Below, in pieces: positions 35,081 through 43,980 of a DNA stretch of 64,000 bases. The DNA lies in the NCBI GenBank assembly GCA_021325275.1, contig JAJPHL010000017.1, forward strand, positions 1 through 64,000. The letters are read 5' to 3'. Made by a program: the position numbers and the translations under genes. The notes under the pieces are model-generated. The model was given only the letters and a program-made list of their open reading frames with translations. It had not been told where the DNA came from and did not search any database. This DNA is from Terriglobia bacterium. GTDB lineage: Bacteria > Acidobacteriota > Terriglobia > JAJPHL01. The first letter of the stretch is position 1, and the number at the start of each line of letters is the position of its first letter.

Positions 35081-35746
35081 ATGAAAAACATAGTGATCGC
35101 AGCGGTCGTACTGGCTATCGGTGTGGGAGCCGGCGCCGCTTGCGCGCAAGCTACACTCACACCATTGCCGCAGGCTCCAACGGTGTCGCCGCAACTCGGT
35201 CCCAACGATCCTTATCGCGCGACCATGGGTGGATTCGTGAACAAGGCGTTTGGTCCCATATCGATTATGCGTTCAGCGCTCGGTGCGGGCACCGAACAGG
35301 GTCTCGATCATCCCAAGGAATGGGGACAAGGTTGGGCGGCGTATGGCGAACGCTTCGCTTCCAGCATGGGCACGCGATTTGTCGAGAGCAGCGTGAAGTA
35401 TTCCTTTGGCGCGGCCCTGCATGAAGAAGTGCACTACCGGCCATCGCAAGGAACCGGCTTCAAATCGAAGCTTGGCTACGCGCTGATGAGCACGTTCATC
35501 ACGCACAACACGGACTCAGGAAATCGCACGTTTGCTTTTGGTGAAGTCGGCGGCGCGTTCGCCGGCGGATTTGTGTCGCGCACGTGGCAACCCGCGTCGT
35601 CGCGCGGCTGGGGTCACGGAATGGAATCGGCCGGATTGATTCTGGCGATCGACGCGGGAACGAATGTGGCCAAGGAGTTTTTCCCTGGCCTACTCCATGT
35701 GAAGCGCCATCAGGCGTCGGCGTATCATACTTCACCGACGCCTTAA
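35081..35746 (+). CDS. Secreted protein of unknown function
   Basis: This 221-residue protein has a Sec signal (MKNIVIAAVVLAIGVGAGAA, cleaved near CAQA). The mature part contains ALHEEVHYRPSQGTGFKSKL, which could be mistaken for a metal-binding HExxH motif but does not match one, and GEVGGAFAGGFVSRTWQP. A hydrophobic glycine-rich stretch near the C-terminus suggests membrane contact. It diverges from the pilin gene and converges on the pilin-like gene. No domain was recognised. Confidence 0.75.
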   Translation: MKNIVIAAVVLAIGVGAGAACAQATLTPLPQAPTVSPQLGPNDPYRATMGGFVNKAFGPISIMRSALGAGTEQGLDHPKEWGQGWAAYGERFASSMGTRFVESSVKYSFGAALHEEVHYRPSQGTGFKSKLGYALMSTFITHNTDSGNRTFAFGEVGGAFAGGFVSRTWQPASSRGWGHGMESAGLILAIDAGTNVAKEFFPGLLHVKRHQASAYHTSPTP

Positions 35747-35765
35747 GCGCGCAAATGATCTTTTG

Positions 35766-35841
35766 CTACTGCGATGGGCGCACAAAGCGCGCCATCGCCG
35801 GTTCTACTGCGATGAGCGCACAAAGTGCGCCATCACCGGTG
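35766..35841. repeat. Tandem 38-bp duplication at the 3' end of the pilin-like gene
   Basis: Two direct copies (35766-35803 and 35804-35841) begin CTACTGCGATG and differ at about four positions. The inner copy encodes the last nine codons and stop of the minus-strand pilin-like gene (MAHFVRSSQ). The outer copy would encode MARFVRPSQ and a second stop. Confidence 0.75.
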
Positions 35842-36352
35842 CGACACTCACCGGCGCGCCCGCGCCACCGACCGGAGTCGCAAACGATACGTTGACGGTC
35901 GCGGCGTCCGGCGTCTCATTCGCCGAAAAACTTTGGGCGTTCGCGAGCAACAACACGCGCTCGCTCTCGCGTCCCGAAGCGATCCGCGACAAGCGCGTGC
36001 CTTCCAAGCGATATTCCACGATGTCGCGGCCATCCAGCGAGCGAAATTCGATCGACTGCGGAGTGACGCGCGTCAACTGAAGCGCGTCGCCGGGGTGTGC
36101 CGTGGTTACACGGAATGCCGAATGGCTCAAGGGCGACGCTTCCGCGTAACCCGAGCGCTCCATGTCGTACTTGATTAAATTCATTGCGCCGCGCGCCGCC
36201 TGCATCGCCGCTAACTGATGTTCTTGCGATGCTGCCTCCGCCACTTGCATCGTGCGCGCCGTGAAAAACTGTCCCACGAGCATGCCGCCGAGTAATCCGG
36301 CAGCCAAAGTAAATGAAAGCAGCGTAGAGTTGATGCGTCGATCGAGTTTCAT
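35804..36352 (-). CDS. Membrane-anchored minor-pilin-like protein
   Basis: This 182-residue protein has an N-terminal membrane helix (STLLSFTLAAGLLGGMLVGQ) and then a helix ending AARGAMNLIKYDMERSGYAE, which resembles the region after the helix in PilW/PilX-type minor pilins. A beta-rich C-terminal part follows (VTPQSIEFRSLDGRDIVEYR). A canonical prepilin Gly-Phe cleavage motif with Glu5 is missing, so it may not be processed like PilA. It shares with the pilin gene a sigma-54 promoter at nearly the same distance from the start, which supports a role in the same appendage. Function is inferred. Confidence 0.6.
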   Translation of the reverse strand: MKLDRRINSTLLSFTLAAGLLGGMLVGQFFTARTMQVAEAASQEHQLAAMQAARGAMNLIKYDMERSGYAEASPLSHSAFRVTTAHPGDALQLTRVTPQSIEFRSLDGRDIVEYRLEGTRLSRIASGRESERVLLLANAQSFSANETPDAATVNVSFATPVGGAGAPVSVAPVMAHFVRSSQ

Positions 36353-36408
36353 TGTCTTTCCTTTCTAACCTTCGGCCCCTAGTCGTAAGTACTTTACATA
36401 GGCCAAAG

Positions 36409-36425
36409 TGCACCTTTGGGGCCAA
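36409..36425 (-). promoter_or_regulatory. Sigma-54 (RpoN) promoter of the pilin-like gene
   Basis: On the minus strand TTGGCCCCAAAGGTGCA keeps the GG-N10-GC spacing and most of the sigma-54 consensus. It lies 58 bases from the ATG, matching the 57-base distance at the pilin gene. The site overlaps an imperfect palindrome (GGCCAAAG and CTTTGGGGCC). The rest of the 36353-36534 gap shows nothing else recognisable. Confidence 0.55.
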
Positions 36426-36534
36426 TAGGGTTACCACTCATCTATCGTATTGATTGCACTATGATTATTAATAAATTGGTCCCCCAGCGTGTTGATATAG
36501 CCAGCGACGGAAACGGGTCAAAACTGCCCAAAGT

Positions 36535-38184
36535 TCAATGCTCGTCCCGCACGATGGCCACGATGGCGAGGATCGCCTGGCCGTAGGTCTCGGCCTTGCG
36601 CTTCCCGATCCCGGATACTTGCAGCAGCTCGAACTCCGTCGCCGGACGCAAGCGGCATATATCGTCGATCGTCGTATCGTGAAGCACGACATACGCGGGC
36701 AGACCCTTAGCCTTGGCGACCTGGCGACGCCACTCGCGCAGGCGATCCCGTAGCGCCGGATCGATGGCGCCCACCGAAATCGCCGCGGGCGCGGTCGCGC
36801 GCGATGGCGCCGGCGCTGGTCGAACAGACGTTGGTGGAGCTTTCACCGGGGCCGTCGCCGGAACCGGTGCGGTGAGCCAATCCGGCACGGGACCGCATAC
36901 GTCGCATCGCCCGCAGTCATCCCACTTAGGCGTTTCGCCAAAGTGAAGACAGATGCGTTTGTGACGGCAGACGGGCTTTTCCGCGAATCCGCGGACTTCA
37001 TGGTAGCGCTGCCAAGCTCGCTGCTTTTCCGCTTCATCCTCGATCGAATCGGCGAAGTGCGCCAACAAGGCCGCGTCTTTTTTCTGCCACAAGAGCACAC
37101 ACTCGGCCGATTCCCCGTCGCGACCCGCGCGGCCCGCCTCCTGGTAATACTGTTCGATCGATTTCGGCAACGCCAAATGGATCACGGTGCGCACCGATGG
37201 CTTGTTGATACCCAAGCCGAAGGCCAGCGTTCCGACCAGCACGCGCACTTCGTCAGCCATCCATCGCTCCTGGTTGGCGCGACGATCCTCGGCGGCCATC
37301 TTGCCGTGGTAGGGAACCGCTGGAATCCCGCGGCGCTTCAGCGCCTCGACCGTCGACTCGACCGTGGCAATGGTTGGCGCATAGACAATCGCCACGCCGG
37401 ATGTGTCCAGGCCCGCGCGGAGCGCCGCCATCATCATGGCAGGCTGATCGTGCTTGTCGCACAGTCGCACCAGGTAGCGAAGATTGGGCCGGTGGAAACT
37501 AAGGATAGTTTTTTGTGGGTCGCGCAATCCCAGTTGGTGCAAAATGTCGGCCCGCACGCGCCGCGTGGCGCTGGCGGTGAATGCCGCGATGGGAGTGTCG
37601 GGAAAGTGGTCGCGTAAGGCTTTCAACTGCCGATACTCGGGACGGAATTCGTGGCCCCATTCCGAGATGCAGTGCGCTTCGTCGACCACGAAGAAGGCCA
37701 ACGGAAGGGATCCGAGCCATCCAGCCGTGTCGGGACGGGCGAGTCTTTCGGGAGAAAGATACAGCAACCGCAGTTCGCCCGCGCGCGCCTGACGCTTCAC
37801 CGCGGATTGCTCGGCGGGAGACATCGCGCTATTCAGGACGCCCGCGGGAATCCCGATTTCCGCCAGTTGTGCGACTTGATCCTGCATCAACGAGATCAGC
37901 GGCGAGACGACGATGCCGGTTCGTCCGGAAACCACCGCCGGCAACTGATAGCACAGTGACTTTCCGCCGCCCGTCGGCATGACGACAGCTACGTCGCGCC
38001 CGCCGATCAGGCTGCGGACAACGGTCTCCTGGTGTGGACGGAAGGCATCGTAGCCCCAGTACCGTTTCAAGATGCTCAGGAGATCGCCTGAATCCACGGT
38101 TGTTAGTTTAGTGTCGAGGAGTCCGAAGTTCGCAGCTTTTCTTCGCAGCGCAGCGGCTTGCCGCGTTGGCGGTAGCTGGCGCAT
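36535..38184 (-). CDS. recQ: RecQ-family ATP-dependent DNA helicase
   Basis: This 549-residue superfamily 2 helicase unwinds DNA 3' to 5' in recombination and repair. It has Walker A in VVMPTGGGKSLCYQLP (about residues 66-81), the DEAH box with its RecQ extension FVVDEAHCISEWGHEF, motif VI in QYYQEAGRAGRDGESA, and a zinc-binding set of Cys in ICLHFGETPKWDDCGRCDVC. A Pro/Ala-rich linker leads to a C-terminal HRDC domain. The first 30 or so residues are extra compared with standard RecQ, so a later start is possible. It diverges from the M28 peptidase gene. Confidence 0.93.
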   Translation of the reverse strand: MRQLPPTRQAAALRRKAANFGLLDTKLTTVDSGDLLSILKRYWGYDAFRPHQETVVRSLIGGRDVAVVMPTGGGKSLCYQLPAVVSGRTGIVVSPLISLMQDQVAQLAEIGIPAGVLNSAMSPAEQSAVKRQARAGELRLLYLSPERLARPDTAGWLGSLPLAFFVVDEAHCISEWGHEFRPEYRQLKALRDHFPDTPIAAFTASATRRVRADILHQLGLRDPQKTILSFHRPNLRYLVRLCDKHDQPAMMMAALRAGLDTSGVAIVYAPTIATVESTVEALKRRGIPAVPYHGKMAAEDRRANQERWMADEVRVLVGTLAFGLGINKPSVRTVIHLALPKSIEQYYQEAGRAGRDGESAECVLLWQKKDAALLAHFADSIEDEAEKQRAWQRYHEVRGFAEKPVCRHKRICLHFGETPKWDDCGRCDVCGPVPDWLTAPVPATAPVKAPPTSVRPAPAPSRATAPAAISVGAIDPALRDRLREWRRQVAKAKGLPAYVVLHDTTIDDICRLRPATEFELLQVSGIGKRKAETYGQAILAIVAIVRDEH

Positions 38185-38267
38185 CCCGTACTTACAAAAC
38201 TCTGTAAAGTGTCGCGCCGCACTTTGATATGATGCAATTTCTTAACACCACCTCAGGAGACTCCCCC

Positions 38268-40076
38268 TTGATTTCCGCTTTTTTTGCAAAACGAACCAAA
38301 GCCATTCTCGTTCTGCTGGCGTTTGCCGCAGCGTTAGCCGTTCCCGCACAGGCAGGCGAAAAGGGCGGCGTCGTTTCGGTCGATGATCTACGCACGTTCT
38401 TGACGTATCTCTCGTCCGACGACCTGGAAGGCCGCCGCACTTTCACCGAAGGTCTGGGACTCGCGCAAGCCTACATCGCCGAAGAGATCCACTCCTTCGG
38501 CCTGAAACCGGGCGGCGATCATGGACTCTACTTCGAACGCGTCGCGGTCCTCGGCGTGAAGGCCGCGAATCATTCGTCGCTGACGGTCGAGGTGAACGGA
38601 CAGTCGCGAACGTTCCAGAACGGCGAAGGCGTCACGTTCCCCGGAAACTCGGGCGGCAAACGCACGCTCACAATCGATCAAGTGGAGTTTCTCGGATACG
38701 GTTTGAACGCGCCGACGATTCATCACAACGATTACGCGGGCAAGAATGTGAAAGGCAAAGTTGTGGTTTTCCTCGGTGCGCAAGGACCCGCGGGATTCGA
38801 GGAGCGCCGGCTTCTCGGCGGTCGCGCGCAAACTGCGATTGAAGATGAAGGCGCAGCGGCGTCAATCAGCTTGCGAGTGTTGCCTTTCGGTCGTGGCGGA
38901 CGCGGCGGAGCAGACGCTTCAGCCGCAGCGCCGGCCGCTGGCGCACCCGCGGCTGGTGCACCTGCGGCTGGTACGCCTGCTGGAGCTCCAGCAGCCACGG
39001 TGCCGGCAGGCGCAGCGCCGGGCGGCGGTCGCGGAGGATTTGGCCGCGTGCCGATGGAGACGCCCGATTTCACCACCGTGCAGCGTCTCGATACGCCGAT
39101 GCCTCCGCGCGTGCAAGCGCAAGACGCGTTTTTCGAGTTTCTCTTTAGCGCCGCCGATGTGAAGTATCCCGAGTTGAAGGAGAAAGGCGAGAAGCGCGAG
39201 GATTTGCCGACCTTCACCCTGAAAAACGTAAAGCTCACATTCAACATCGACAACGACTATCGCATCGTGCAGACGCAGTACACGCGCAACGTGGTCGGGA
39301 TTCTCGAAGGGAGCGATCCCAAGTTGAAGGACACCTTCGTGACTTTCGGCGCGCATCTCGATCACGTTGGTTACGCCGAAGGCGAATTGACGCAGGGACC
39401 GAACGGGCGAGTTCGCGCCGGCGGCGCGCCTGGACGAATCACCGCCGGACACGAGGAGGATCGCATCTGGAACGGCGCCGACGACGACGGCTCGGGATCG
39501 GCCACCCTGTTGGGAATCGCCAAGGCCTTCGCTGCCGCGCCGCGCACCAAGCGGTCGCTGGCATTCATCTGGCACACTGGTGAAGAAGAAGGCCTCTACG
39601 GATCGCGCTATAACGCCGATTATCCGGCCGTGCCGATCGAAAAAACCGTTGCCAATCTCAACATGGACATGATCGGCCGCAACGATCAGGACAAGCCCGA
39701 GAACGCCAACCAGGTCTATCTGGTCGGATCGGATCGCATCTCCAGCGAACTCCATGGAATTGTTAAGGATGTGAACAAAAAGCTCAAGGATCCCTTGACC
39801 CTGGACTTCGCCATGAACGATCCGGCCGATCCGGAGCGCGTTTACTATCGTTCGGATCACTATAGCTATGCGTCGAAGGGCATTCCGATCATCTTCTTCA
39901 CCACCGGACTGCATCCGGACTATCACGCCAACACCGACAGCGTGGAGAAGATCCTGTTCGACAAGATGGCGCGCATCGGCCAGCTTGTCTACGAAACCGG
40001 CAAGTATTGCGCGAATCTGGACCACGCGCCGGCGCGCGACAATATGGGTCCGCGGGCGGGTAAAGGCACGCAGTAA
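38268..40076 (+). CDS. Secreted M28-family metallopeptidase
   Basis: This protein of about 602 residues is a two-zinc aminopeptidase-like enzyme. After a Sec signal (KAILVLLAFAAALAVPAQAG) comes a PA-like region, then the zinc ligands in order: VTFGAHLDHVGYAEG, the bridging Asp of NGADDDGSGSATLLG, IWHTGEEEGLYGSRYN, LNMDMIGRND, and the C-terminal His of YRSDHYSYASKG. A tandem Ala-Gly-Pro insert (AGAPAAGAPAAGTPAGAPAA) lies between. The TTG at 38268 is chosen because AGGAG stands eight bases before it and it gives a normal signal peptide; an ATG at 38229 overlaps a TATGAT box that may be its -10 element. Confidence 0.85.
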   Translation: MISAFFAKRTKAILVLLAFAAALAVPAQAGEKGGVVSVDDLRTFLTYLSSDDLEGRRTFTEGLGLAQAYIAEEIHSFGLKPGGDHGLYFERVAVLGVKAANHSSLTVEVNGQSRTFQNGEGVTFPGNSGGKRTLTIDQVEFLGYGLNAPTIHHNDYAGKNVKGKVVVFLGAQGPAGFEERRLLGGRAQTAIEDEGAAASISLRVLPFGRGGRGGADASAAAPAAGAPAAGAPAAGTPAGAPAATVPAGAAPGGGRGGFGRVPMETPDFTTVQRLDTPMPPRVQAQDAFFEFLFSAADVKYPELKEKGEKREDLPTFTLKNVKLTFNIDNDYRIVQTQYTRNVVGILEGSDPKLKDTFVTFGAHLDHVGYAEGELTQGPNGRVRAGGAPGRITAGHEEDRIWNGADDDGSGSATLLGIAKAFAAAPRTKRSLAFIWHTGEEEGLYGSRYNADYPAVPIEKTVANLNMDMIGRNDQDKPENANQVYLVGSDRISSELHGIVKDVNKKLKDPLTLDFAMNDPADPERVYYRSDHYSYASKGIPIIFFTTGLHPDYHANTDSVEKILFDKMARIGQLVYETGKYCANLDHAPARDNMGPRAGKGTQ

Positions 40077-40196
40077 GCACTTGCGACGTTATTTGCCCGC
40101 GCAAAGCGGGCGCTTGAATGTGGCCAAGGTGAAGAGGGTTTTTCTTGCGAGGAGGAACCCTGGGGTACTGACAATCAATCTGCCACGCCGGTCGTT

Positions 40197-40493
40197 GCTC
40201 AATTTGAATTGGATCCCTGTCGCACGGTGAGCCACTCGTCTGCGCAGCGCTTTGTATCTCTTTTGTATCAGGGCACGGCTTCAGCCGTGCCGACCCGGAC
40301 GTTTGGAAATAGTGGGTGGGCTTTAGCCCCTGCAAACAACGGCTGATCCGCAATCCTGCCGAATACAAAGCCGCAGGGGCTAAAGCCCCAGGAACAAGGC
40401 TTGCTGGCGGCACGGTTGAAGCCGTGCCCTGATACAAGGCGTACCTACTCGGGTTCGATTTCCGCAAGTCCTGTGGTCGGAATTCAAATGAGC
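40197..40493. repeat. MITE/REP-like palindromic element, copy A
   Basis: This 297-bp element has terminal inverted repeats GCTCAATTTGAATT (left) and AATTCAAATGAGC (right). Inside is a REP-like pair, TTGTATCAGGGCACGGCTTC and its complement, and further inside a GGGCTTTAGCCCC pair. It accounts for most of the 558-base gap between the M28 gene and the small secreted protein gene. It is in the opposite orientation to copy B at 46332. Confidence 0.8.
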
Positions 40494-40634
40494 CATTACC
40501 GCCAAGCCCCCCACCAGCAGGTTGTTGCGCGGGACACGCAAATTACGCGAAAAGTCCTTGACTCTGTGGCTTAGCGCGAGTACAGTAGCGAAGTTCCGAA
40601 TCTTTTCACCCCCATGCATGGGAGGAGGATGTAA

Positions 40635-40826
40635 ATGAAGAAGTCGTTTGTGTATTTCCTCGCGGTGGCGGTTACGAGTCTGTGCCTGGGCCTCGCCGCC
40701 CAAGACAAGATGGCTCCGGCAGCTACCGGATCTACTGGCAAGAAGTCCAGCGGCAAGAAGGGTGGCACCGGTTCCAAGGGTTCCACTGGCAAGAAGGGCT
40801 CGACCGGTTCCACGGGCAAGATGTAG
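40635..40826 (+). CDS. Very small secreted Lys/Gly/Ser/Thr-rich protein
   Basis: This 63-residue protein has a Sec signal (MKKSFVYFLAVAVTSLCLGL, cleaved near AAQD). The mature part is about 40 residues made of near-repeats of STGKKGS and GSKGST, strongly basic and without aromatic residues. GGAGGAGG precedes the ATG and an intrinsic terminator follows the stop, so it is a self-contained, probably well expressed transcript. Such composition could bind polyanions; function is unknown. Confidence 0.8.
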   Translation: MKKSFVYFLAVAVTSLCLGLAAQDKMAPAATGSTGKKSSGKKGGTGSKGSTGKKGSTGSTGKM

Positions 40827-40845
40827 TTTTTTTGTCTTCGAGCCG

Positions 40846-40880
40846 CAGGCCCCTCCGCAAGAGGGGCCTGTGTCCTTTTC
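40846..40880 (+). terminator. Intrinsic terminator after the small secreted protein gene
   Basis: A perfect 10-base stem CAGGCCCCTC / GAGGGGCCTG (40846-40855 and 40861-40870) with a five-base loop is followed by TGTCCTTTTC. The remaining 250 bases before the next gene show no recognisable feature. Confidence 0.8.
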
Positions 40881-41132
40881 GGCACACCCTTTCTACCGAA
40901 GTATTAAGATCCTCTATTCTCTTCAGTTTCTTGTAACGCAACGTACCTGCGCAACATCAAATGTCGCGAAGGGTTAATCGTACTAGGCCGCGCGCTACCG
41001 GTCTTTACCCCCACTAAGACCGTGGCCTGATACTCTGAGCTTTCTGTTTCAAGGACTTCACCGGGTCCTGGCGGTTCTTTCCGGTATTCCCCGTGTTCTG
41101 TCCCGGGTCGTAACAAAGGTACGCTAACGAAG

Positions 41133-43280
41133 ATGAATATGAGGAGTTCGAACCTGAAGGGGGTTCCCGTGAACTCGAAGACTATCCGCGCGTCACTTTT
41201 CGCACTGATCCTGTCAGTGGGAACGAGTCCTTGTGCGCAGGATCAGCCGATCACTTGGTACGACCAAACCTCGCAGACCTTTGGGGTAAAGAACAGCGCC
41301 ATGAAGGCAACGTTCGCCCTGACACCCGCGGGAGTGTTCCAGTTTTCGTCTTTCGCGACTACCGATGGCACAGTGAAGTTCGCGCCCACGCCCGGCGACC
41401 AAATGTCGCTGATCTCTTTGGTAAGCGACGGCGTCGTCGTGAACGACACAACACCGTGGACGCTCGTGGAATCGCATCAAGAGAACGCCGGCGCCGGAGG
41501 CGTTCGTCGCGTGATCACGCTGCAGAATGCGCAGCTCTCGTTGCAGGTGATCGTCGACATCGAAGCGCATCCCGCGCAGCCGTTTTTCCGCTACTACCTC
41601 ACCGTGAGCACCACGGGATCCACGCACATGCTGACCACCGCCAATTTCATGAACTGGCGCTGGCCGAGCGGTGGCGACGTCCAAGCGTTCTCGGTGCATC
41701 AATATCAAACCGGAACGAACGATTTCCTGCAACCGAACCAAGTGATCCTCGACCAAACGCCGAGCGGCAGCGCGGTTTTCTCCGGTGCGCACGCCGATTA
41801 CATCACCTGGCTGGCGCTGGGATTCCCCTCCGGCAGCGGAATCGTCGCCGGATGGGAATTTGACGGCCAAGCCACCGTCACCGCGATGCAGGCCGACGCG
41901 GCGTCGCCGGTGGTGGTGTCGGGCGGTCCGAATTCGCTGAATCTCGCGGTGGTTCCCGGCGTGCCGGTGACTTTGCCCGCCGCGTTTCTGGGGCTGTACA
42001 CCGGAAACTGGGACGAAGCTGGATATCGCACTCAGCGCTACACCGAATCGGTGCTGGCGCTTCCCTTGCCGGACAACAATTTTCCGTACGTGGCGTTCGA
42101 CACGTGGGGATACAACACCAACTTCAGCTCCGCGAATCTCAGCCAGATGGCCGCCAACGCCGCGGCGATGGGCGTGGAGCTTTTCATCGTCGACCTGGGA
42201 TGGAATACGGCGATCGGCAACACCGAAGCCGCCAACGCCAAGTTTGGTCCCGGCGGATTGCCCGCCTTCAGCAACTATGTGCATTCGCTCGGCATGAAAC
42301 TGGGCCTGCATTGGACTCCCGCCGAAGCGGCCGCCAACTCCGACCTCCTCACCAACAATCCCGACTGGCAAGCCACCGAGCCGAGCGAATACTACGGCGC
42401 CGACCCCATTTGCCTGGGCAATCAACCCACGCAATCGTACGCGCAAGCGGAAATCACCGAATTGGTCAACGATTTCCAGCCCGATTGGATCACGCAAGAC
42501 GGCGAGAATCTGGTTAAGCAATGCACCAAGTCGTCGCACACCCACGATCCGGCCAACAGCAATTGGTCGAACTCGGTGCAAGGCATCAGCCAGCTCGTTT
42601 CGTGGTCGCAACAAACGTATCCGAATCTGTTGTGGGAGAACAATTCCGACGGCGCGCAGATGCTCACCTTCAACATGGTGAAAAACTACGTGACTGCGGC
42701 CAGTTGCGACGCGTGCGGCGAGGAACTGCGGATCCAGGCAGTCTACGGACAGAGCTACGTGATGTCGCCGCGTTACATCGACCGCTACGTAACGGGCCCG
42801 CCGACCACGTGGACCATGCGAACCAGCGAATTCGGCGGGCCGATGATCCTGATGGAAGACATCAGCACGTGGTCGCCGGACGACGTGGCGCTGGTATCCA
42901 AGGAAATTTCCATCTACAAGTCGCTGCGCGGTTTGATCCGCGACGGCAAGGTCTTTCACTTGGGACCGTATCCGGGGTTCCACAACTCGAGCGCCATCGA
43001 ATCGTACAACGCGTCGATGGATTCGGCGGTGATCTACGCGTATCGCACGCAAGGTCAAAGCGCGACGCTGCAAGTCAACCCGCAAGGATTGCAGCCGAAC
43101 GGGTATTATTCGGTGCGCTTCCAAGACGCCGGAACGTCGTTCATAACGGCTGGAGCGACGCTCATGAACGTGGGATTCGCCGTGCCGCTGCCCACGCCGG
43201 ACTCCGCGGAAATCGTCTACATCACGCCAACGGCCGCGCCTCCGCCTCCCATCGTGCGCCCGTACCAACATCGGCCGTAG
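41133..43280 (+). CDS. Secreted GH36-like alpha-galactosidase-type glycosidase
   Basis: This protein of up to 715 residues has a Sec signal (KTIRASLFALILSVGTSPCA) and then an N-terminal beta-sandwich. A TIM barrel with clan GH-D/GH36 marks follows: VAFDTWGYNTNFSSANL, ELFIVDLGWNTAIGN, the region GMKLGLHWTPAEAAANSDLL, and FQPDWITQDGENLVKQC with the likely nucleophile Asp. It should release alpha-linked galactose or a related sugar from plant or microbial polysaccharides. The longest start is ATG 41133; GTG at 41169 with AAGGGGG upstream gives a more compact signal peptide and is equally possible. The exact substrate is not clear. Confidence 0.75.
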   Translation: MNMRSSNLKGVPVNSKTIRASLFALILSVGTSPCAQDQPITWYDQTSQTFGVKNSAMKATFALTPAGVFQFSSFATTDGTVKFAPTPGDQMSLISLVSDGVVVNDTTPWTLVESHQENAGAGGVRRVITLQNAQLSLQVIVDIEAHPAQPFFRYYLTVSTTGSTHMLTTANFMNWRWPSGGDVQAFSVHQYQTGTNDFLQPNQVILDQTPSGSAVFSGAHADYITWLALGFPSGSGIVAGWEFDGQATVTAMQADAASPVVVSGGPNSLNLAVVPGVPVTLPAAFLGLYTGNWDEAGYRTQRYTESVLALPLPDNNFPYVAFDTWGYNTNFSSANLSQMAANAAAMGVELFIVDLGWNTAIGNTEAANAKFGPGGLPAFSNYVHSLGMKLGLHWTPAEAAANSDLLTNNPDWQATEPSEYYGADPICLGNQPTQSYAQAEITELVNDFQPDWITQDGENLVKQCTKSSHTHDPANSNWSNSVQGISQLVSWSQQTYPNLLWENNSDGAQMLTFNMVKNYVTAASCDACGEELRIQAVYGQSYVMSPRYIDRYVTGPPTTWTMRTSEFGGPMILMEDISTWSPDDVALVSKEISIYKSLRGLIRDGKVFHLGPYPGFHNSSAIESYNASMDSAVIYAYRTQGQSATLQVNPQGLQPNGYYSVRFQDAGTSFITAGATLMNVGFAVPLPTPDSAEIVYITPTAAPPPPIVRPYQHRP

Positions 43281-43314
43281 TCCCTGCTTGTCCGTTTGAG
43301 CTTAGAATACTTCC

Positions 43315-43980
43315 GTGAGTGAAAAACGTTTGGCAATCGAATGGCGCCCGGGCCAACGGGTTTCCGCCGCGCTTCACACGGTTGATACGACGCCGGGACC
43401 CGGCCTGGTGATGGCGCCCGGAGCGGGCGGCAATCTCGACAGTGCATTTCTCGTGGAGATGGCCGAGGGTCTCGCGGTGCGCGGCTTCCCTTCCTTGCGC
43501 TTCAACTTTTCCTACGCCGAAAATCGCAAACATGTCCCGGACAAAGCGCCGGTGCTCGAAGAATGCTATCTGGCGGCCGCGCGGCGCGGCGCGGAACTTT
43601 TCCCACAAGGCTTTTTCATCGGCGGCAAGTCGATGGGCGGACGCATCTCCAGTCAGATGGCCGCGCATTTGGCCGCCGAAGCCCCGGCCATTCGCGGCCT
43701 GGTTTTCTTCGGATATCCGCTGCACGCGCCCGGCAAGCAGCATCAGTTGCGTGACGCGCATCTTTACGAACTCCGCGAACCAATGCTTTTCATCGAAGGA
43801 ACGCGCGACGCTTTTGCCGAGCCGGACTTGCTGAAGGGCGTGCTGAAGAAAATTGGCGATCGCGCGACGGTGCGTTGGATCGACGGCGGCGATCATTCCT
43901 TCAAAGTACGCGGACGCAAGCCGGCGGATGTGAATCGTGAAATCCTCGACGCGACCGCGGACTTCATGCGCGCTTCTTGA
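43315..43980 (+). CDS. Alpha/beta-hydrolase, KANL3/TEX30-like
   Basis: This 221-residue cytoplasmic alpha/beta-hydrolase has GLVMAPGAGGNLDSAFLVEM at the oxyanion side. The nucleophile elbow is FFIGGKSMGGRISSQ, the acid is in LFIEGTRDAFAEP, and the catalytic His is in IDGGDHSFKVRGRK. This pattern and length match the dienelactone-hydrolase-like KANL3/TEX30 group, whose bacterial substrates are unknown. It starts with GTG and its stop overlaps the convergent VTT-domain gene by 17 bases. Confidence 0.85.
   Translation: MSEKRLAIEWRPGQRVSAALHTVDTTPGPGLVMAPGAGGNLDSAFLVEMAEGLAVRGFPSLRFNFSYAENRKHVPDKAPVLEECYLAAARRGAELFPQGFFIGGKSMGGRISSQMAAHLAAEAPAIRGLVFFGYPLHAPGKQHQLRDAHLYELREPMLFIEGTRDAFAEPDLLKGVLKKIGDRATVRWIDGGDHSFKVRGRKPADVNREILDATADFMRAS

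Noticed and set aside
35440-35470. A possible HExxH zinc protease motif in the secreted protein at 35081
   Set aside because: The sequence reads HEEVHY, which does not have the two-residue spacing that places the second His, and no third ligand is evident.
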